Shown one piece after another: positions 33,014 through 42,890 of a stretch of 64,000 nt of DNA. Positions within the stretch are counted from its first letter, which is position 1. Each line of letters starts with the position of its first letter. The position numbers were made by a program, and so were the translations under genes. The stretch spans positions 5,146,001 to 5,210,000 of the forward strand of contig NZ_JAUSWW010000001.1 of NCBI RefSeq assembly GCF_030815415.1, written 5' to 3'. The notes beneath the pieces were generated by a model. The model was not told where the DNA came from and made no database searches. It worked only from the letters and a program-made list of their open reading frames with translations. This stretch comes from Streptomyces canus (GTDB lineage: Bacteria > Actinomycetota > Actinomycetes > Streptomycetales > Streptomycetaceae).

Positions 33014-33880
33014 TCAGTCTGCGGGCCGTGTGTAGGAGTGCGTCAGCAGAACCTTCGCCGAGGACGAGGAATCCGTTTCGCAGGCGGCGTCGACCACGTA
33101 GGCATCGACACGGCTGGTGTCCTTCGCGTGGGGCATCAGCACGAGGTACGCCGGGTCGCCGTCGTAGGTACCCTTCTTGGCGGCCAGCGCTTCGTCCGCG
33201 CGACCGATGCCCTGAAGGACGCACGCAGGCACCCGAGGGATGATCTTGTTCTTGAGGTTGTTCTCGGGGACGGTGTTCACACCGAGACTCTGGGGGGCAC
33301 GAGAGCGTTCCTTGGAGTTCTGCGTCAGAAGCGCGGAGACCTCGGTCTCGACCTTCTTCCCGGAGAACACGTCGGCCTGCGTGGACGGGCCGGACGGCTT
33401 GCCGTCGTTGAAGGACGACAACAGCACCGAACCGAGCCCCAGAGCGGCGACCGTGAACACTGTGCCGAGAACGGCGATCCTGCGGCGCCCGTCACGGGAG
33501 CGGTCCTTGCGGCCCGGGCCCGTGGTGGAGCTGCGGGGGCGCCCGGCGGGCCGGTCCGTCGGCACCGATGTTTCACGTGAAACATGCGCCTCGGCGAGCG
33601 CGGGGACATCCACGGTGTCGGGGACTGTGGCGTTGAGCAGAGCCTCGGCGGCCAGGGCGGCGTCGATGCGGCTCGCGACATCGTCGGGCATACGCGGGGG
33701 GCCCGGCATCGTACCGAGCAGACCCCGGATCTCCTCCAAGGACGCGTGGACGTCGGCGCAGAGCTCGCATTCGTCCAGATGCCGTCGTACGTCCGTGGTC
33801 CGGGACGGGGGGAGAAGGCCTTCGGTGAGGTCGGAGATCTCCTCGACGTCCGGGTGCCCGGCCGTGTCTGTTGATGTCAT
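33014..33880 (-). CDS. anti-sigma factor with zinc-finger (HC2) motif, partner of SigM
   Basis: The 288-residue membrane protein has an N-terminal HC2/ZAS motif H34-x3-C38-x2-C41 (RRHLDECELCADVH), a linker, one membrane helix at about residues 134-156 (RIAVLGTVFTVAALGLGSVL) and an exported C-terminal domain of about 130 residues. It overlaps the sigM stop by 4 nt (ATGA), the usual arrangement for an ECF sigma and its anti-sigma. A parS inside the gene encodes VSRET (residues 100-104). The signal sensed outside the cell is unknown. It is clearly longer than classic RsrA-type factors. Confidence 0.85.
   Translation of the reverse strand: MTSTDTAGHPDVEEISDLTEGLLPPSRTTDVRRHLDECELCADVHASLEEIRGLLGTMPGPPRMPDDVASRIDAALAAEALLNATVPDTVDVPALAEAHVSRETSVPTDRPAGRPRSSTTGPGRKDRSRDGRRRIAVLGTVFTVAALGLGSVLLSSFNDGKPSGPSTQADVFSGKKVETEVSALLTQNSKERSRAPQSLGVNTVPENNLKNKIIPRVPACVLQGIGRADEALAAKKGTYDGDPAYLVLMPHAKDTSRVDAYVVDAACETDSSSSAKVLLTHSYTRPAD
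33570..33583. promoter_or_regulatory. parS site inside the anti-sigma gene
   Basis: Perfect GTTTCACGTGAAAC, read on the reverse strand as VSRET. Confidence 0.93.
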
Positions 33881-34602
33881 GCTCGCCCACCTCCGCCCTT
33901 CACAGCAGCTGAATCGCCTGGACCTGTCTCACGGGGGCCTCTGGCACGAGGTTCCGCTGCGGGTGGGACGGATGTCCCCTGCACCTGGTTCCGTCCCCCG
34001 CCCGGTTCTCTGCCGGCACCGGTGTTTTCCGGCCGCAGATGGGTGAGGAGGGGGAGGAGTCTGGCTCTGCCGCGGGCGCAGCGGCTCTTCACCGTGCCGG
34101 TCGGGATGTCGAGCATGCGGGCGGCCTCGGCCACCGGGTATCCCTGCATGTCCACCAGGACGAGGGCTGCCCGCTGGTCGGGCGGAAGCGTGCCGAGAGC
34201 TTCCAGGAGCTGGCGGTGCAGATCATTGCGCTCCGCGGGCGCCGAGGCCGACTCGTGCGGCTCCAGCAGCTGCTCCAGACGTTCGGTGTCGTCGACCGGG
34301 GACGTCTTGCGGGAGGCCGCTTTGCGGGCGCGGTCGAGACAGGCGTTCACCGTGATGCGGTGCAGCCACGTCGTGACGGCCGACTGGCCGCGGAAGGTGT
34401 GGGCGGCCCGGTAGGCGGAGACCAGGGCGTCCTGGACGGCGTCAGCGGCCTCCTCGCGATCCCCGAGCGTCCGCAGGGCCACCGCCCACAGGCGATCACG
34501 GTGACGTCGTACGAGCTCGCCGAAGGCGTCGGGATCGCCGTCCACATGCCAGGCGAGGAGGTCCTGATCGCTTGCGTCGCCGTATGCGGTGCCATCTGCC
34601 AT
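33877..34602 (-). CDS. sigM: ECF RNA polymerase sigma factor SigM
   Basis: The 241-residue protein starts at an ATG with GGGGAGGGGG upstream (MADGTAYGDASDQDLLAWHV). Sigma-2 is about residues 20-90 (LWAVALRTLGDREEAADAVQ). Sigma-4 is about 130-185 (TLPPDQRAALVLVDMQGYPV, then AARMLDIPTGTVKSRCARGR). The C-terminal tail is Pro/Gly-rich. By position it is the S. coelicolor sigM equivalent. It directs RNA polymerase to envelope-type promoters when its anti-sigma releases it. The start at 34722 would add 40 residues with no family match. Confidence 0.92.
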   Translation of the reverse strand: MADGTAYGDASDQDLLAWHVDGDPDAFGELVRRHRDRLWAVALRTLGDREEAADAVQDALVSAYRAAHTFRGQSAVTTWLHRITVNACLDRARKAASRKTSPVDDTERLEQLLEPHESASAPAERNDLHRQLLEALGTLPPDQRAALVLVDMQGYPVAEAARMLDIPTGTVKSRCARGRARLLPLLTHLRPENTGAGREPGGGRNQVQGTSVPPAAEPRARGPRETGPGDSAAVKGGGGRA

Positions 34603-34631
34603 CGGACCCCCTCCCCTGGGTTGCGGTGCGC

Positions 34632-36351
34632 TCAGCCCTTGAACGTCACGTCGGTCACTGCCTGCTTGTAGCCGGCCCCGCTGAACCCGTCCGTCGGCGC
34701 GTACGGCACGGCCGTGATCCACAGCAGCACGTACTGCGTCTTGACGGTCTTCGACGCCTTCACTGTAAGAGAGTTGCCCTTGGTGGTTGCGGTTCCGATC
34801 TCCGTCATCCCGTCGACGCCCGTCGAGGGTGAGAGAGAGTCCGTGGCGTAGAGCTTCACGGTCGTGTTGTTGCCCGGGTACCGGAGCCCTATCGACGCGG
34901 TCGAGATCTCCTGCGACGAGCCGAGGTCATAGACGATGCCCACGCCCGGCTTGTAAGGGGCCAGTGTCGGACCGGCGTTGTAGCGCTTGGTCCGCCAGTA
35001 CGTGGAACTGTCGCCGTCGTAGGTCAGCTTGACGTCACCGGGCGCCTGGGCGACGCCGCTCGCGACGTATTCCTGGGCTTCCTTGATGCCGAGCGTCTTG
35101 GTCGGCCTGGGCTTGTCGCTGCCCTTGTCGTTGTCGTCCGTCGTCTGTGTCTGGTTGGTGTCGTCGGACTTGTTGCCCTGGTCCATGAGGGCGTCCGCGA
35201 GCTGCCAGCTGCCCAGGCCCAGCGCGGCGATCAGAAGGGCGGACACGGCCCACTTGAGGGCTCTGCCGGTGCGGCTCTGCAGCGGGGGCGGAGGGGTCGC
35301 CATCACCTGCGTGGCGCCCGGGTGCGGCGCAGGGCGGCCGTAGGTGCCCTGCTGGTACGTCGTGCGCTGGTACTCGGGTGGCGCGGTGAACGCCGGCTCC
35401 GGCGGACGGATGCGGGGCATCTCGCCGATCGCCTTCACCAGTTCCTCGGGCGTGGCGCACGCGGACTCGTGGCGGGAGGCGGTCGCGCCGTCGTTGACGA
35501 GTGCGCGCATCGACAGCTCGGACAGGCCGCGGTGCACGCCGGCCCGTACCTGGTCCGGGGCGATCAGACCGACGTCCTTGGGCAGCCCGGACAGGCCGTA
35601 GGCGTCGCTCTCGTACGGCCAGCGCTGGGTGAGCCCCGCGTACAGCAGGGCACCGATCGCCTCCGTGTCGGTGCGCTGCGGGGTGTCGGAGGTGATCCCG
35701 CGCAGCGCGGCGTTCACGGCGAGGCCGCGGATGCGCCACTGGCCGCTCGAAGTACGCAGCACCGCGTTCGGGTTCAGGCGCAGATGCGCGAGGCCCTCGC
35801 GGTGGGCGGCCGCCATGGCAGCGGCGATCTGGCTGACCATCTGGTAGGCGTCGTGCGGCTCCAGCGGCCCGGGGGCCAGAAGCGTGGTCAGCTCGGTGGC
35901 ATCGGGCAGCCACTCGTGGACGACATAGACGAGATCGTTCTCCTCGACGGCGTCCAGGACCTGAACGAAGCGAGGGTCACCGAGCAGCGCGGACGAACGG
36001 CGCCGCGGCCAGGACGGAACGAGCCCGTGAGTGGTCCGCGGGCAGGATGTGGACGCCGACCGCGCGACGGAGTTTCTCGTCGACCGCACGCCAACTGCTG
36101 AAGCCGTCCAGACGGGTGACGCACTCCTCGAGCCGGTAGCGTCTGGCGAGCTTGTGGCCGCTGTGCAGTTCGGGCGGTGAGGCTTTCCCGGGACTCTCGG
36201 TCCCGCCACTCCCCTGTGCCTCTTCGTTGTCCGTGTCCCGCTCCCGATTCTGGGCCTCCCCGTCGGCCGTGGACTGGTCCGCTTGTGCGGTCAGCGGCTC
36301 GTCGCCGCTGTTGTCTGCCACGTCGACGGCAGCCGTGCTGCGTTCCGCCAC
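34632..36351 (-). pseudogene. MurJ-associated pseudokinase, interrupted by a single-base frameshift
   Basis: Two overlapping reverse frames make one protein. The 5' part runs from the GTG at 36351 (VAERSTAAVDVADNSGDEPL) through GHKLARRYRLEECVTRLDGF and ARSVLAAA. The 3' part continues SSALLGDPRFVQVLDAVEEN to the stop. Joining needs removal of one G at about 35999-36001 (+ strand CGGCGCCGCGG). The kinase-like domain lacks the HRD Asp (HLRLNPNAVL) and the DFG motif (RIRGLAVN), so it is a pseudokinase. A membrane helix (KWAVSALLIAALGLGSWQLA) and a discoidin-like exported domain follow. In M. tuberculosis this module is fused to MurJ (Rv3910), and here murJ lies directly upstream. Real inactivation or assembly error cannot be separated here. 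Confidence 0.85.
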
Positions 36352-36489
36352 CGTCGTTCCTGCCTCCCCATTCGATGCGCGCCGACCGACTTCCGTGCGC
36401 GCCGTCCGACGCCGAACCCAATTGTGCCCACAGTCCGACGCTATGCACGACACACGGTGGCGGACGATGGTTGTGCGCGTACCCGTTTA

Positions 36490-38742
36490 TCAGCGCCCCA
36501 GCCGTCCGCGCACCATGCCGACCAGGGAGTTCAGCTCCTCGATGCGCATCTTGCGAGCGGCCACGAAGAAGATCCCGAGCAGCACGACCCCGCCGACGAC
36601 CAGGGCGGCGAACGATCCGACGACACCCTGGCCGAGCGTGTGGCCGATGCCGTAACAGACCGCGCCGCTGAGGACTGCCGCCGGTACCGAGGCGATGCAC
36701 AGTCTGGCGTACGTCCGCATCACGCGGGCACCGTCCAGGTCCCCGCCGAGCCGCTTGCGCAGACGGCTCCAGGCGACGCCGACGCCGATCATGTAGGCGA
36801 GACCGTACGAGGCGGCCATACCGACGACCGCCCAGCGCGCCGGCAGTACGAAGTAACAGGCGGCGGACGCGACGGCGTTGACGGCCGCCACGATGACCGT
36901 GTTGTAGAAGGGCGTCCGGGTGTCCTCGTAGGCGTAGAAGGCGCGCAGGACGACGTACTGCACGGAGTACGGGATCAGGCCGAGGCCGAAGGCCATCAGC
37001 ATGAAGCCCATGTTCGTGGCCTGGTCGGCGCCCGAGGAGCCGAAGATCAGAGTGCACATCGGGATGCCGAGAGCGACGAACCCGAAGGCGAGCGGCACGA
37101 TGGCCACCGCTGTCGTGCGCAGGCCCTGGGAGATGTCGTCGCGCACGGCACCCGCGTCGTCCTCGGCGGCCGAGCGGGAGATGCGGGGCAGCAGGGCGGC
37201 CATCAGGGAGACGGTGATGATGGCCTGCGGCAGGCCCCAGATGAGCTGGGCGTTGGCGTAGGCGCTGAAGCCGGTGCCGGGGACGCCGGAGTCCGTGATG
37301 GCCGCGGTGGCCAGCTGGGTGACGACAAGGGCGCCGGCCTGGTTGGCGAGGACGAAGAAGATCGTCCACTTGGCGAGCATCGCGGCCTTGCCGAGGCCGT
37401 GACCCTTCCAGTCGAAGCGGAGACGCACCTTGAAGCCGGTCTCACGCAGGTAGGGGATCATCGCGAGGGCCTGCACGACGAGGCCGAGCAGGACGCCGAC
37501 ACCGAGCAGTCGGACGCCCTCGGGCGGGATGCTCTGGACCGTCATCCCGGAGCGCTCGGACGTGCCGTACACCCACAGGAACGCGCCGAGCGTCACGATG
37601 ATGACGATGTTGTTCAGGACCGGCGTCCACATCATGGCGCCGAACCGGCCGCGGGCGTTGAGGATCTGGCCCATCACCACGTGGATGCCCATGAAGAAGA
37701 TCGAGGGCAGGAAGTACCGGGTGAAGGTGACGGCGGTCTCATTGGCCGCGGGATTACTGGCCAGCGGGTTCGACAAAGCTCGCACCAGGAGCGGCGCGGC
37801 GAACATGACGAGCACGGTGAGCACGCCGAGGATCACCATGACGAGCGTCAGCAGCCGGTTGGCGTACGCCTCGCCGCCGTCCTCGTCGTCCTTCATGGAA
37901 CGCACCAGCTGAGGGACGAACACGGAGTTGAGGCCGCCGCCGACGGTCAGGATGTAGATCATCGTCGGCAGCTGGTAGGCCACCTGGAAGGACTCACCCA
38001 GCAGGCCCAGACCGAGAGCGGAGACGATCATCGCGGAGCGCACGAACCCGGTGATCCGGGACACCATCGTGCCCGCCGCCATCACCGCGCTGGACTTCAG
38101 CAGGCCCGTGGCCTTGCCGCCCTTCTTCGCCGGAGCCGGTGCGGCCGGAGGCGGTACGGGGGCGGTGCCGAGGTTCATGGTCCTGTCCGCGGAGGGCGGC
38201 ATGGGGGGCACGGCGCCCGGGACCGGTGCCGGGGAGGGGCCGGGGACCGACGGGGGCTGGTACGGCGATTGGCCGCCACCCTGCTGCTGGTCACGGAAGA
38301 GGTGGGCGAAGGCGTCCGGCTCGTGGCGCTCCTCGGCGGAGTGCGTGACGAGGTCGTCGACGCCGACGTACTGAGTCGTGCGGGGGTTGTCGCCGTACGG
38401 CAGGTACTGGGTGGGGCCCTCCGGCTCGGGGGCCGGCGTCTGGGCCCACACGTGCGGGTCCGGTGCGTACGGGGACTGCTGCGGCTGGGCGTACAGCGGC
38501 TGCTGCGGCTGGTACGTGCCGGGGGGTGGCGGAGGGTGCGCGGCGCGGTCGTAGAGCGCCTCGGCGACCGGGTCCTGGGCGGAGAGGTCCTGCGCCCGGT
38601 AGGGGTCCTGGTCGTAGGCGTCCTGGAGGTACATGTCCGCGGGGGGCTGCGGCGGCACCTGACCATGCTCGGGCGGCGGGCCGTCGGGGTAGCCCGAGCT
38701 GTCCGCGGCCTGGCCGCGGTCACCGTCGTACGGCGCGTTCAT
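36490..38742 (-). CDS. murJ: lipid II flippase MurJ (MviN)
   Basis: The 750-residue protein has a Pro/Gln/Tyr-rich cytoplasmic extension of about 200 residues. The MOP-fold transporter follows with 14-15 membrane helices. Family signatures include GTMVSRITGFVRSAMIVSAL at the first helix, FNNIVI-like loops and AYANAQLIWGLPQAIITVSL. It flips lipid II across the membrane for peptidoglycan synthesis. The downstream pseudokinase gene encodes the module fused to MurJ in mycobacteria, so the two probably work together. The conserved core is complete. Confidence 0.95.
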   Translation of the reverse strand: MNAPYDGDRGQAADSSGYPDGPPPEHGQVPPQPPADMYLQDAYDQDPYRAQDLSAQDPVAEALYDRAAHPPPPPGTYQPQQPLYAQPQQSPYAPDPHVWAQTPAPEPEGPTQYLPYGDNPRTTQYVGVDDLVTHSAEERHEPDAFAHLFRDQQQGGGQSPYQPPSVPGPSPAPVPGAVPPMPPSADRTMNLGTAPVPPPAAPAPAKKGGKATGLLKSSAVMAAGTMVSRITGFVRSAMIVSALGLGLLGESFQVAYQLPTMIYILTVGGGLNSVFVPQLVRSMKDDEDGGEAYANRLLTLVMVILGVLTVLVMFAAPLLVRALSNPLASNPAANETAVTFTRYFLPSIFFMGIHVVMGQILNARGRFGAMMWTPVLNNIVIIVTLGAFLWVYGTSERSGMTVQSIPPEGVRLLGVGVLLGLVVQALAMIPYLRETGFKVRLRFDWKGHGLGKAAMLAKWTIFFVLANQAGALVVTQLATAAITDSGVPGTGFSAYANAQLIWGLPQAIITVSLMAALLPRISRSAAEDDAGAVRDDISQGLRTTAVAIVPLAFGFVALGIPMCTLIFGSSGADQATNMGFMLMAFGLGLIPYSVQYVVLRAFYAYEDTRTPFYNTVIVAAVNAVASAACYFVLPARWAVVGMAASYGLAYMIGVGVAWSRLRKRLGGDLDGARVMRTYARLCIASVPAAVLSGAVCYGIGHTLGQGVVGSFAALVVGGVVLLGIFFVAARKMRIEELNSLVGMVRGRLGR

Positions 38743-38789
38743 GGTTACCCCACCTCATCGTCCCGGGCCCACCGGCGGCCACGACATCC

Positions 38790-41153
38790 TCAACGGTCCA
38801 CTCTCTCACCCGTGCCGGACGGGTCGGCGCTTTCCGCTGCGGTGTCCGGCGCAGGGTCACTCGGCTGCTCCGGGTCGTCTGCCCCGCGCAGGGTGCCGGA
38901 CTCGTTCTCGGGACGGTCCTCGGAGTCCGCGGGGTTCTCCGTGGCGTCCACGGCCTCGCTGGTCTCGCCGGGGTCGTCCTCTGCGGCCTCCCGGGCGGCG
39001 GCGCGCTTGCGCTGGGTGTACATCCGGAACCCGGCGAGGACCAGCAGCAGGAAACCGCCGCCGATGACCAGCATCACCGTGGCCGTGAACTCGGTGACCT
39101 TCACGTCGAACTGGACGGGGTCACCGTAGGCCTGGCCGTCCTCCGTGAAGAGCTGGGCGGTCACCGTGGTTTTGCCGTTGGCCTGGGCGGAGGTGGTGAA
39201 CTTCACCGACTGGCTGTGCCCGCCGGAGACCGCGACCTGCTTCTCCTGGTACTCGCCGTCGCCGATCTTGAGGCGGGTGGGGCTCGTCGTGCTGAGCCGC
39301 AACACCAGGTGCTCGACGCCCTGCACCAGGTTGTTCTGCACGGTCACGGGGATCGTGGCGCTGCGCCCGGAGAGCTTGGTCTCGGACTTGTCGATCAGCT
39401 TGACCTGGGAGACCAGGGAGTTGAGGTACAGCTCCACGGCGTTGCGGTAGCGGTTCGCCTCGGCGGCGCGACCGCGCCACGCCGTGGACATCTCGCGGTT
39501 CATGGCCCGGCCGAAGGGGGTCACCACCCGGGACGAGTCGGTGAGGATCACCTTGAACCTGGCGAGCTTGTCCTGCGTGGTCGCGATCTGCTCGAACGCC
39601 GCCTTCGGCAGCTCCCGCTTGCGCAGCGAGGACGGATAGGCGGACGCCGACGGGACCCTGGTGGTGGCACTCGTGTCCGGCTTGGCGGCGGCCGCCGACG
39701 TGAGGCCCTGGGCCTGCGACCAGTTCCCGTCCTGGAGGGCCGACACCGCCTCGGCCATCGCCCGTGCCTGGCTCGCCGTCGCCATGCGCTGCGGAGCGAC
39801 GACGATGCTGCGCTGCTTGCCGGTCTGGGCGTTGAGCGCCAGGCTCGACGCGAGGAACTTCTGTACGGCGAGCGTCGTGGCGGAGGCCTTCGTCAGATCG
39901 CCCTGGAAGGCCGTGGACAGCCGCGCGTCCGCGACCACCGCTGTCGTGCCGCCGCCGATCGGACGGGCCGCCGAGGGCGTGTACGTCAGGCCCCCGGTCT
40001 CTTCCAGGCTGTCGCTGCGCGTGATCACCTTGTCGGCGCCGGCGGAGGTGGCGACCTTCACGATCGAGGGGTCGATGGCACCCTCGACCGGCCAGGCGAA
40101 GTCGGTGGTCGGCGTCACGTGGAGGATCGGTTCCACCGTGTTGGCGACCGCGTCGGTGGCCTCCTTGAGGTGGTTCAGCGAACCGGTGACGGTCGTGCCG
40201 TTGTGCGCGAGGGAGGCCAGGTCGGGGTCGGCGAAGGGGAGGGCGACAACCTCCCTGTCCGTCACCGCCTCCTGCAGCTCGGCAAGCCATGCCATGGCGA
40301 CCCGCTGGTGCGTGCCCGCCACGGTGGTGCTGCCCGACTCGACGCGATAGGCGCGTGTCATCGCGTCGACGGAGGCCAGCAGGTCCGGGTCGATCACCCA
40401 GGTGACGTCCAGTTCCTTACCCAGCGACAGCAGCTGCTCCAGGCGGCCGCCCGGGGAGATCTCCTTGGCGAGGTCGTCGTTGAGGAAGACCGGCGTCTGC
40501 TGTTCGTTGGATCCCGTCTCCGCCGTCATGTGGACGGTGGAGACGAGCGGCCACAGGACGGTCGTCTTCGTCTTCGTGTCGGCGTCCTCGGGCTGCCAGG
40601 GCAGGAACGTCCGCTGGATGCCGAGCACCTGCTGCCACTGCTGCGCGGACGTCTCACCGGTCAGGGAGACGCCGAGCTGGTAGACGCCGGCCGAGCCGAG
40701 ATCCAGCTCGTCGACCGGCACGGAGATGCTGAAGTCCTGGGCGACGCCCGGGGTGAGCTTGGTGAACTTCTTGATGTACTTGCCGCCGACGATCCTCCCG
40801 TCGAGCCCCGGCTGGAAGTCGGTGCGCTTGTCGACGGTGTCGATCTGCGAGCGGGTGCCGATCGTGGGGCCCACGCGGAGGTCCACCTGGGCGTCGGTGA
40901 CCGCCTGTTTGCCGTTGTTGGTCACGGTGCCGGACACGGTGAGCGTGTCGCCGTCCGTGGGGGCGCTGGGGGTGAGCGTGTCGAGGGCGACGGCCACCGT
41001 GCTCGAGCCGGACGCGGCCGCCGCGGGTGCGGCCGCGGGCAACTGGAGGAGGCCGGCCAGCAGAGGCGCCCCGGCGAGCAGGGCTCCGGTGCGCCGCAGC
41101 CAGCGGCGGGCAGGTGAGGGACTCATCCCCTGGAAGTCTGCCGCCTCGGCCAC
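38790..41153 (-). CDS. DUF6049 family secreted/anchored protein
   Basis: This 787-residue protein starts at GTG (MAEAADFQGMSPSPARRWLR); an ATG nine codons later has no better ribosome site. A signal peptide ends near AAAASGS. A large exported region with DUF11-like beta segments (TLTVSGTVTNNGKQAVTD) follows, and one membrane helix is at the end (TATVMLVIGGGFLLLVLAGF) with a basic then acidic cytoplasmic tail. By position and shape it is the large actinobacterial protein encoded next to murJ, now named DUF6049. A role in envelope assembly is inferred only from neighbours. Confidence 0.85.
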   Translation of the reverse strand: MAEAADFQGMSPSPARRWLRRTGALLAGAPLLAGLLQLPAAAPAAAASGSSTVAVALDTLTPSAPTDGDTLTVSGTVTNNGKQAVTDAQVDLRVGPTIGTRSQIDTVDKRTDFQPGLDGRIVGGKYIKKFTKLTPGVAQDFSISVPVDELDLGSAGVYQLGVSLTGETSAQQWQQVLGIQRTFLPWQPEDADTKTKTTVLWPLVSTVHMTAETGSNEQQTPVFLNDDLAKEISPGGRLEQLLSLGKELDVTWVIDPDLLASVDAMTRAYRVESGSTTVAGTHQRVAMAWLAELQEAVTDREVVALPFADPDLASLAHNGTTVTGSLNHLKEATDAVANTVEPILHVTPTTDFAWPVEGAIDPSIVKVATSAGADKVITRSDSLEETGGLTYTPSAARPIGGGTTAVVADARLSTAFQGDLTKASATTLAVQKFLASSLALNAQTGKQRSIVVAPQRMATASQARAMAEAVSALQDGNWSQAQGLTSAAAAKPDTSATTRVPSASAYPSSLRKRELPKAAFEQIATTQDKLARFKVILTDSSRVVTPFGRAMNREMSTAWRGRAAEANRYRNAVELYLNSLVSQVKLIDKSETKLSGRSATIPVTVQNNLVQGVEHLVLRLSTTSPTRLKIGDGEYQEKQVAVSGGHSQSVKFTTSAQANGKTTVTAQLFTEDGQAYGDPVQFDVKVTEFTATVMLVIGGGFLLLVLAGFRMYTQRKRAAAREAAEDDPGETSEAVDATENPADSEDRPENESGTLRGADDPEQPSDPAPDTAAESADPSGTGERVDR

Positions 41154-41399
41154 GCGCTCGCCCGTCCCTCGTCGTCGTCAGTGGTCGTCGGAATGTGCGT
41201 CCACGCATGGTAACGATGCTCGCTGAGGGGAAGTGCCGCGGACTGCTCCACAAGATCGGAGGAAGAGTCCGGGGCGTCCCGTATGTGCGCGTATAGAGAG
41301 GAGCGATTCCGCCCGCCTGAGGGGTGAGCCTCACATACCTGGCTGTGCAGATTTAATGGAGGCGCTCGGCGTCGCCCGGGCCACGTACCCTCTTCTGTT

Positions 41400-42842
41400 G
41401 TGCCGAACGCCAACGAAGACACCCCCAGTGCCCTGAGCCAGGTGCAGCTCCGCGCGGTAAGTGAACTGCTGCGGGTCGCCCCTGTCGCCGATGACCTTGC
41501 CCGCCGTTTCCAGGAGGCCGGGTTCTCTCTCGCCCTGGTCGGCGGCTCGGTCCGGGACGCGCTGCTCGGCCGGCTCGGCAACGACCTGGACTTCACGACC
41601 GATGCCCGCCCCGAGGACGTACTGAAGATCGTGCGCCCATGGGCGGACTCCGTATGGGAGGTCGGGATCGCCTTCGGCACGGTCGGGGTGCAGAAGGACG
41701 GCTACCAGATCGAGGTCACCACGTACCGGTCGGAGGCGTACGACCGGACCTCGCGCAAGCCCGAGGTGTCGTACGGCGACTCCATCGAGGAGGACCTGGT
41801 CCGGCGTGACTTCACCGTGAACGCGATGGCGGTCGCGCTGCCGGAGAAGGAGTTCATCGATCCGCACGGCGGGCTCGACGACCTCGCCGCGCGTGTGCTG
41901 CGTACGCCCGGCACTCCCGAGGCGTCCTTCTCCGACGACCCGCTGCGGATGATGCGGGCCGCGCGCTTCGCCGCCCAGCTCGACTTCGAGGTGGCTGCCG
42001 ATGTCGTCACCGCGATGAAGGAGATGTCGGCGCGCGTCGAGATCGTCTCGGCAGAGCGAGTACGGGACGAGCTGAACAAGCTGATCCTCTCCGCGCACCC
42101 CCGCAAGGGGCTGACCCTGCTGGTCGACACCGGGCTCGCTGACCACGTCCTGCCCGAGTTGCCGGCGCTGCGTCTGGAGAGCGACGAACACCACCGGCAC
42201 AAGGATGTCTACGAGCACACGCTGATCGTTCTCGAGCAGGCGATCGCGCTCGAGGAGAACGGACCCGACCTGGTCCTGCGGCTGGCCGCCCTGCTGCACG
42301 ACATCGGCAAGCCGCGTACGCGCCGCTTCGAGGAGGACGGCCGGGTCTCGTTCCACCACCACGAGGTGGTCGGCGCGAAGATGACCAAGAAGCGGATGAC
42401 GGTTCTCAAGTACTCCAACGAGCTGGTGAAGGACGTCTCGCGGCTGGTCGAACTCCACCTGCGTTTCCATGGTTACGGCATGGGTGAGTGGACGGACTCC
42501 GCGGTCCGCCGCTACGTCCGTGACGCCGGTCCCCTCCTCGACCGCCTCCACAAGCTGACCCGGTCCGACTGCACCACGCGCAACAAGCGCAAGGCGGCCG
42601 CGCTGTCCCGTGCGTACGACGGCCTGGAGGAGCGCATCACCCAGCTCCAGGAGCAGGAGGAGCTCGACTCGATCCGCCCGGACCTGGACGGCAACCAGAT
42701 CATGGAGATCCTCGGCGTGGGGCCCGGCCCGGCCGTGGGCCGCGCCTACAAGCACATGTTGGAACTGCGCCTGGAGAACGGGCCGATGGGTGAAGACGCT
42801 GCGGCCAAGGCGCTCAAGGAGTGGTGGGCCGAGCAGAGCTGA
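41400..42842 (+). CDS. pcnA: CCA tRNA nucleotidyltransferase (PcnA family)
   Basis: The 480-residue enzyme starts at GTG (MPNANEDTPSALSQVQLRAV). The nucleotidyltransferase head has GGSVRDALLGRLGNDLDFTT with metal ligands D62/D64. The arm contains RRDFTVNAMAVALPEKE and FSDDPLRMMRAARFAAQLDF. An HD domain with LHDIGKPRTRRF begins at about residue 299. It adds or repairs the 3' CCA of tRNAs. Divergent from the DUF6049 gene. Two parS/terminator palindromes follow the stop. Confidence 0.95.
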   Translation: MPNANEDTPSALSQVQLRAVSELLRVAPVADDLARRFQEAGFSLALVGGSVRDALLGRLGNDLDFTTDARPEDVLKIVRPWADSVWEVGIAFGTVGVQKDGYQIEVTTYRSEAYDRTSRKPEVSYGDSIEEDLVRRDFTVNAMAVALPEKEFIDPHGGLDDLAARVLRTPGTPEASFSDDPLRMMRAARFAAQLDFEVAADVVTAMKEMSARVEIVSAERVRDELNKLILSAHPRKGLTLLVDTGLADHVLPELPALRLESDEHHRHKDVYEHTLIVLEQAIALEENGPDLVLRLAALLHDIGKPRTRRFEEDGRVSFHHHEVVGAKMTKKRMTVLKYSNELVKDVSRLVELHLRFHGYGMGEWTDSAVRRYVRDAGPLLDRLHKLTRSDCTTRNKRKAAALSRAYDGLEERITQLQEQEELDSIRPDLDGNQIMEILGVGPGPAVGRAYKHMLELRLENGPMGEDAAAKALKEWWAEQS

Positions 42843-42853
42843 GACAGTGAGAC

Positions 42854-42883
42854 GGGGTCATGTTTCACGTGAAACATGACCCC
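42854..42883. terminator. 30-bp perfect palindrome with parS at its centre
   Basis: GGGGTCA flanks parS on the left and TGACCCC on the right, making a fully symmetric element directly after the CCA enzyme gene. It can fold as a terminator stem. Confidence 0.8.
42862..42875. promoter_or_regulatory. parS site (in terminator palindrome)
   Basis: Perfect GTTTCACGTGAAAC. Confidence 0.95.
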
Positions 42884-42890
42884 GGGATAC

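Noticed and set aside
38463..41117. Very long forward ORF opposite DUF6049
   Set aside because: It is the antisense shadow of a supported gene; high-GC DNA leaves such frames open. No ribosome site or family match.
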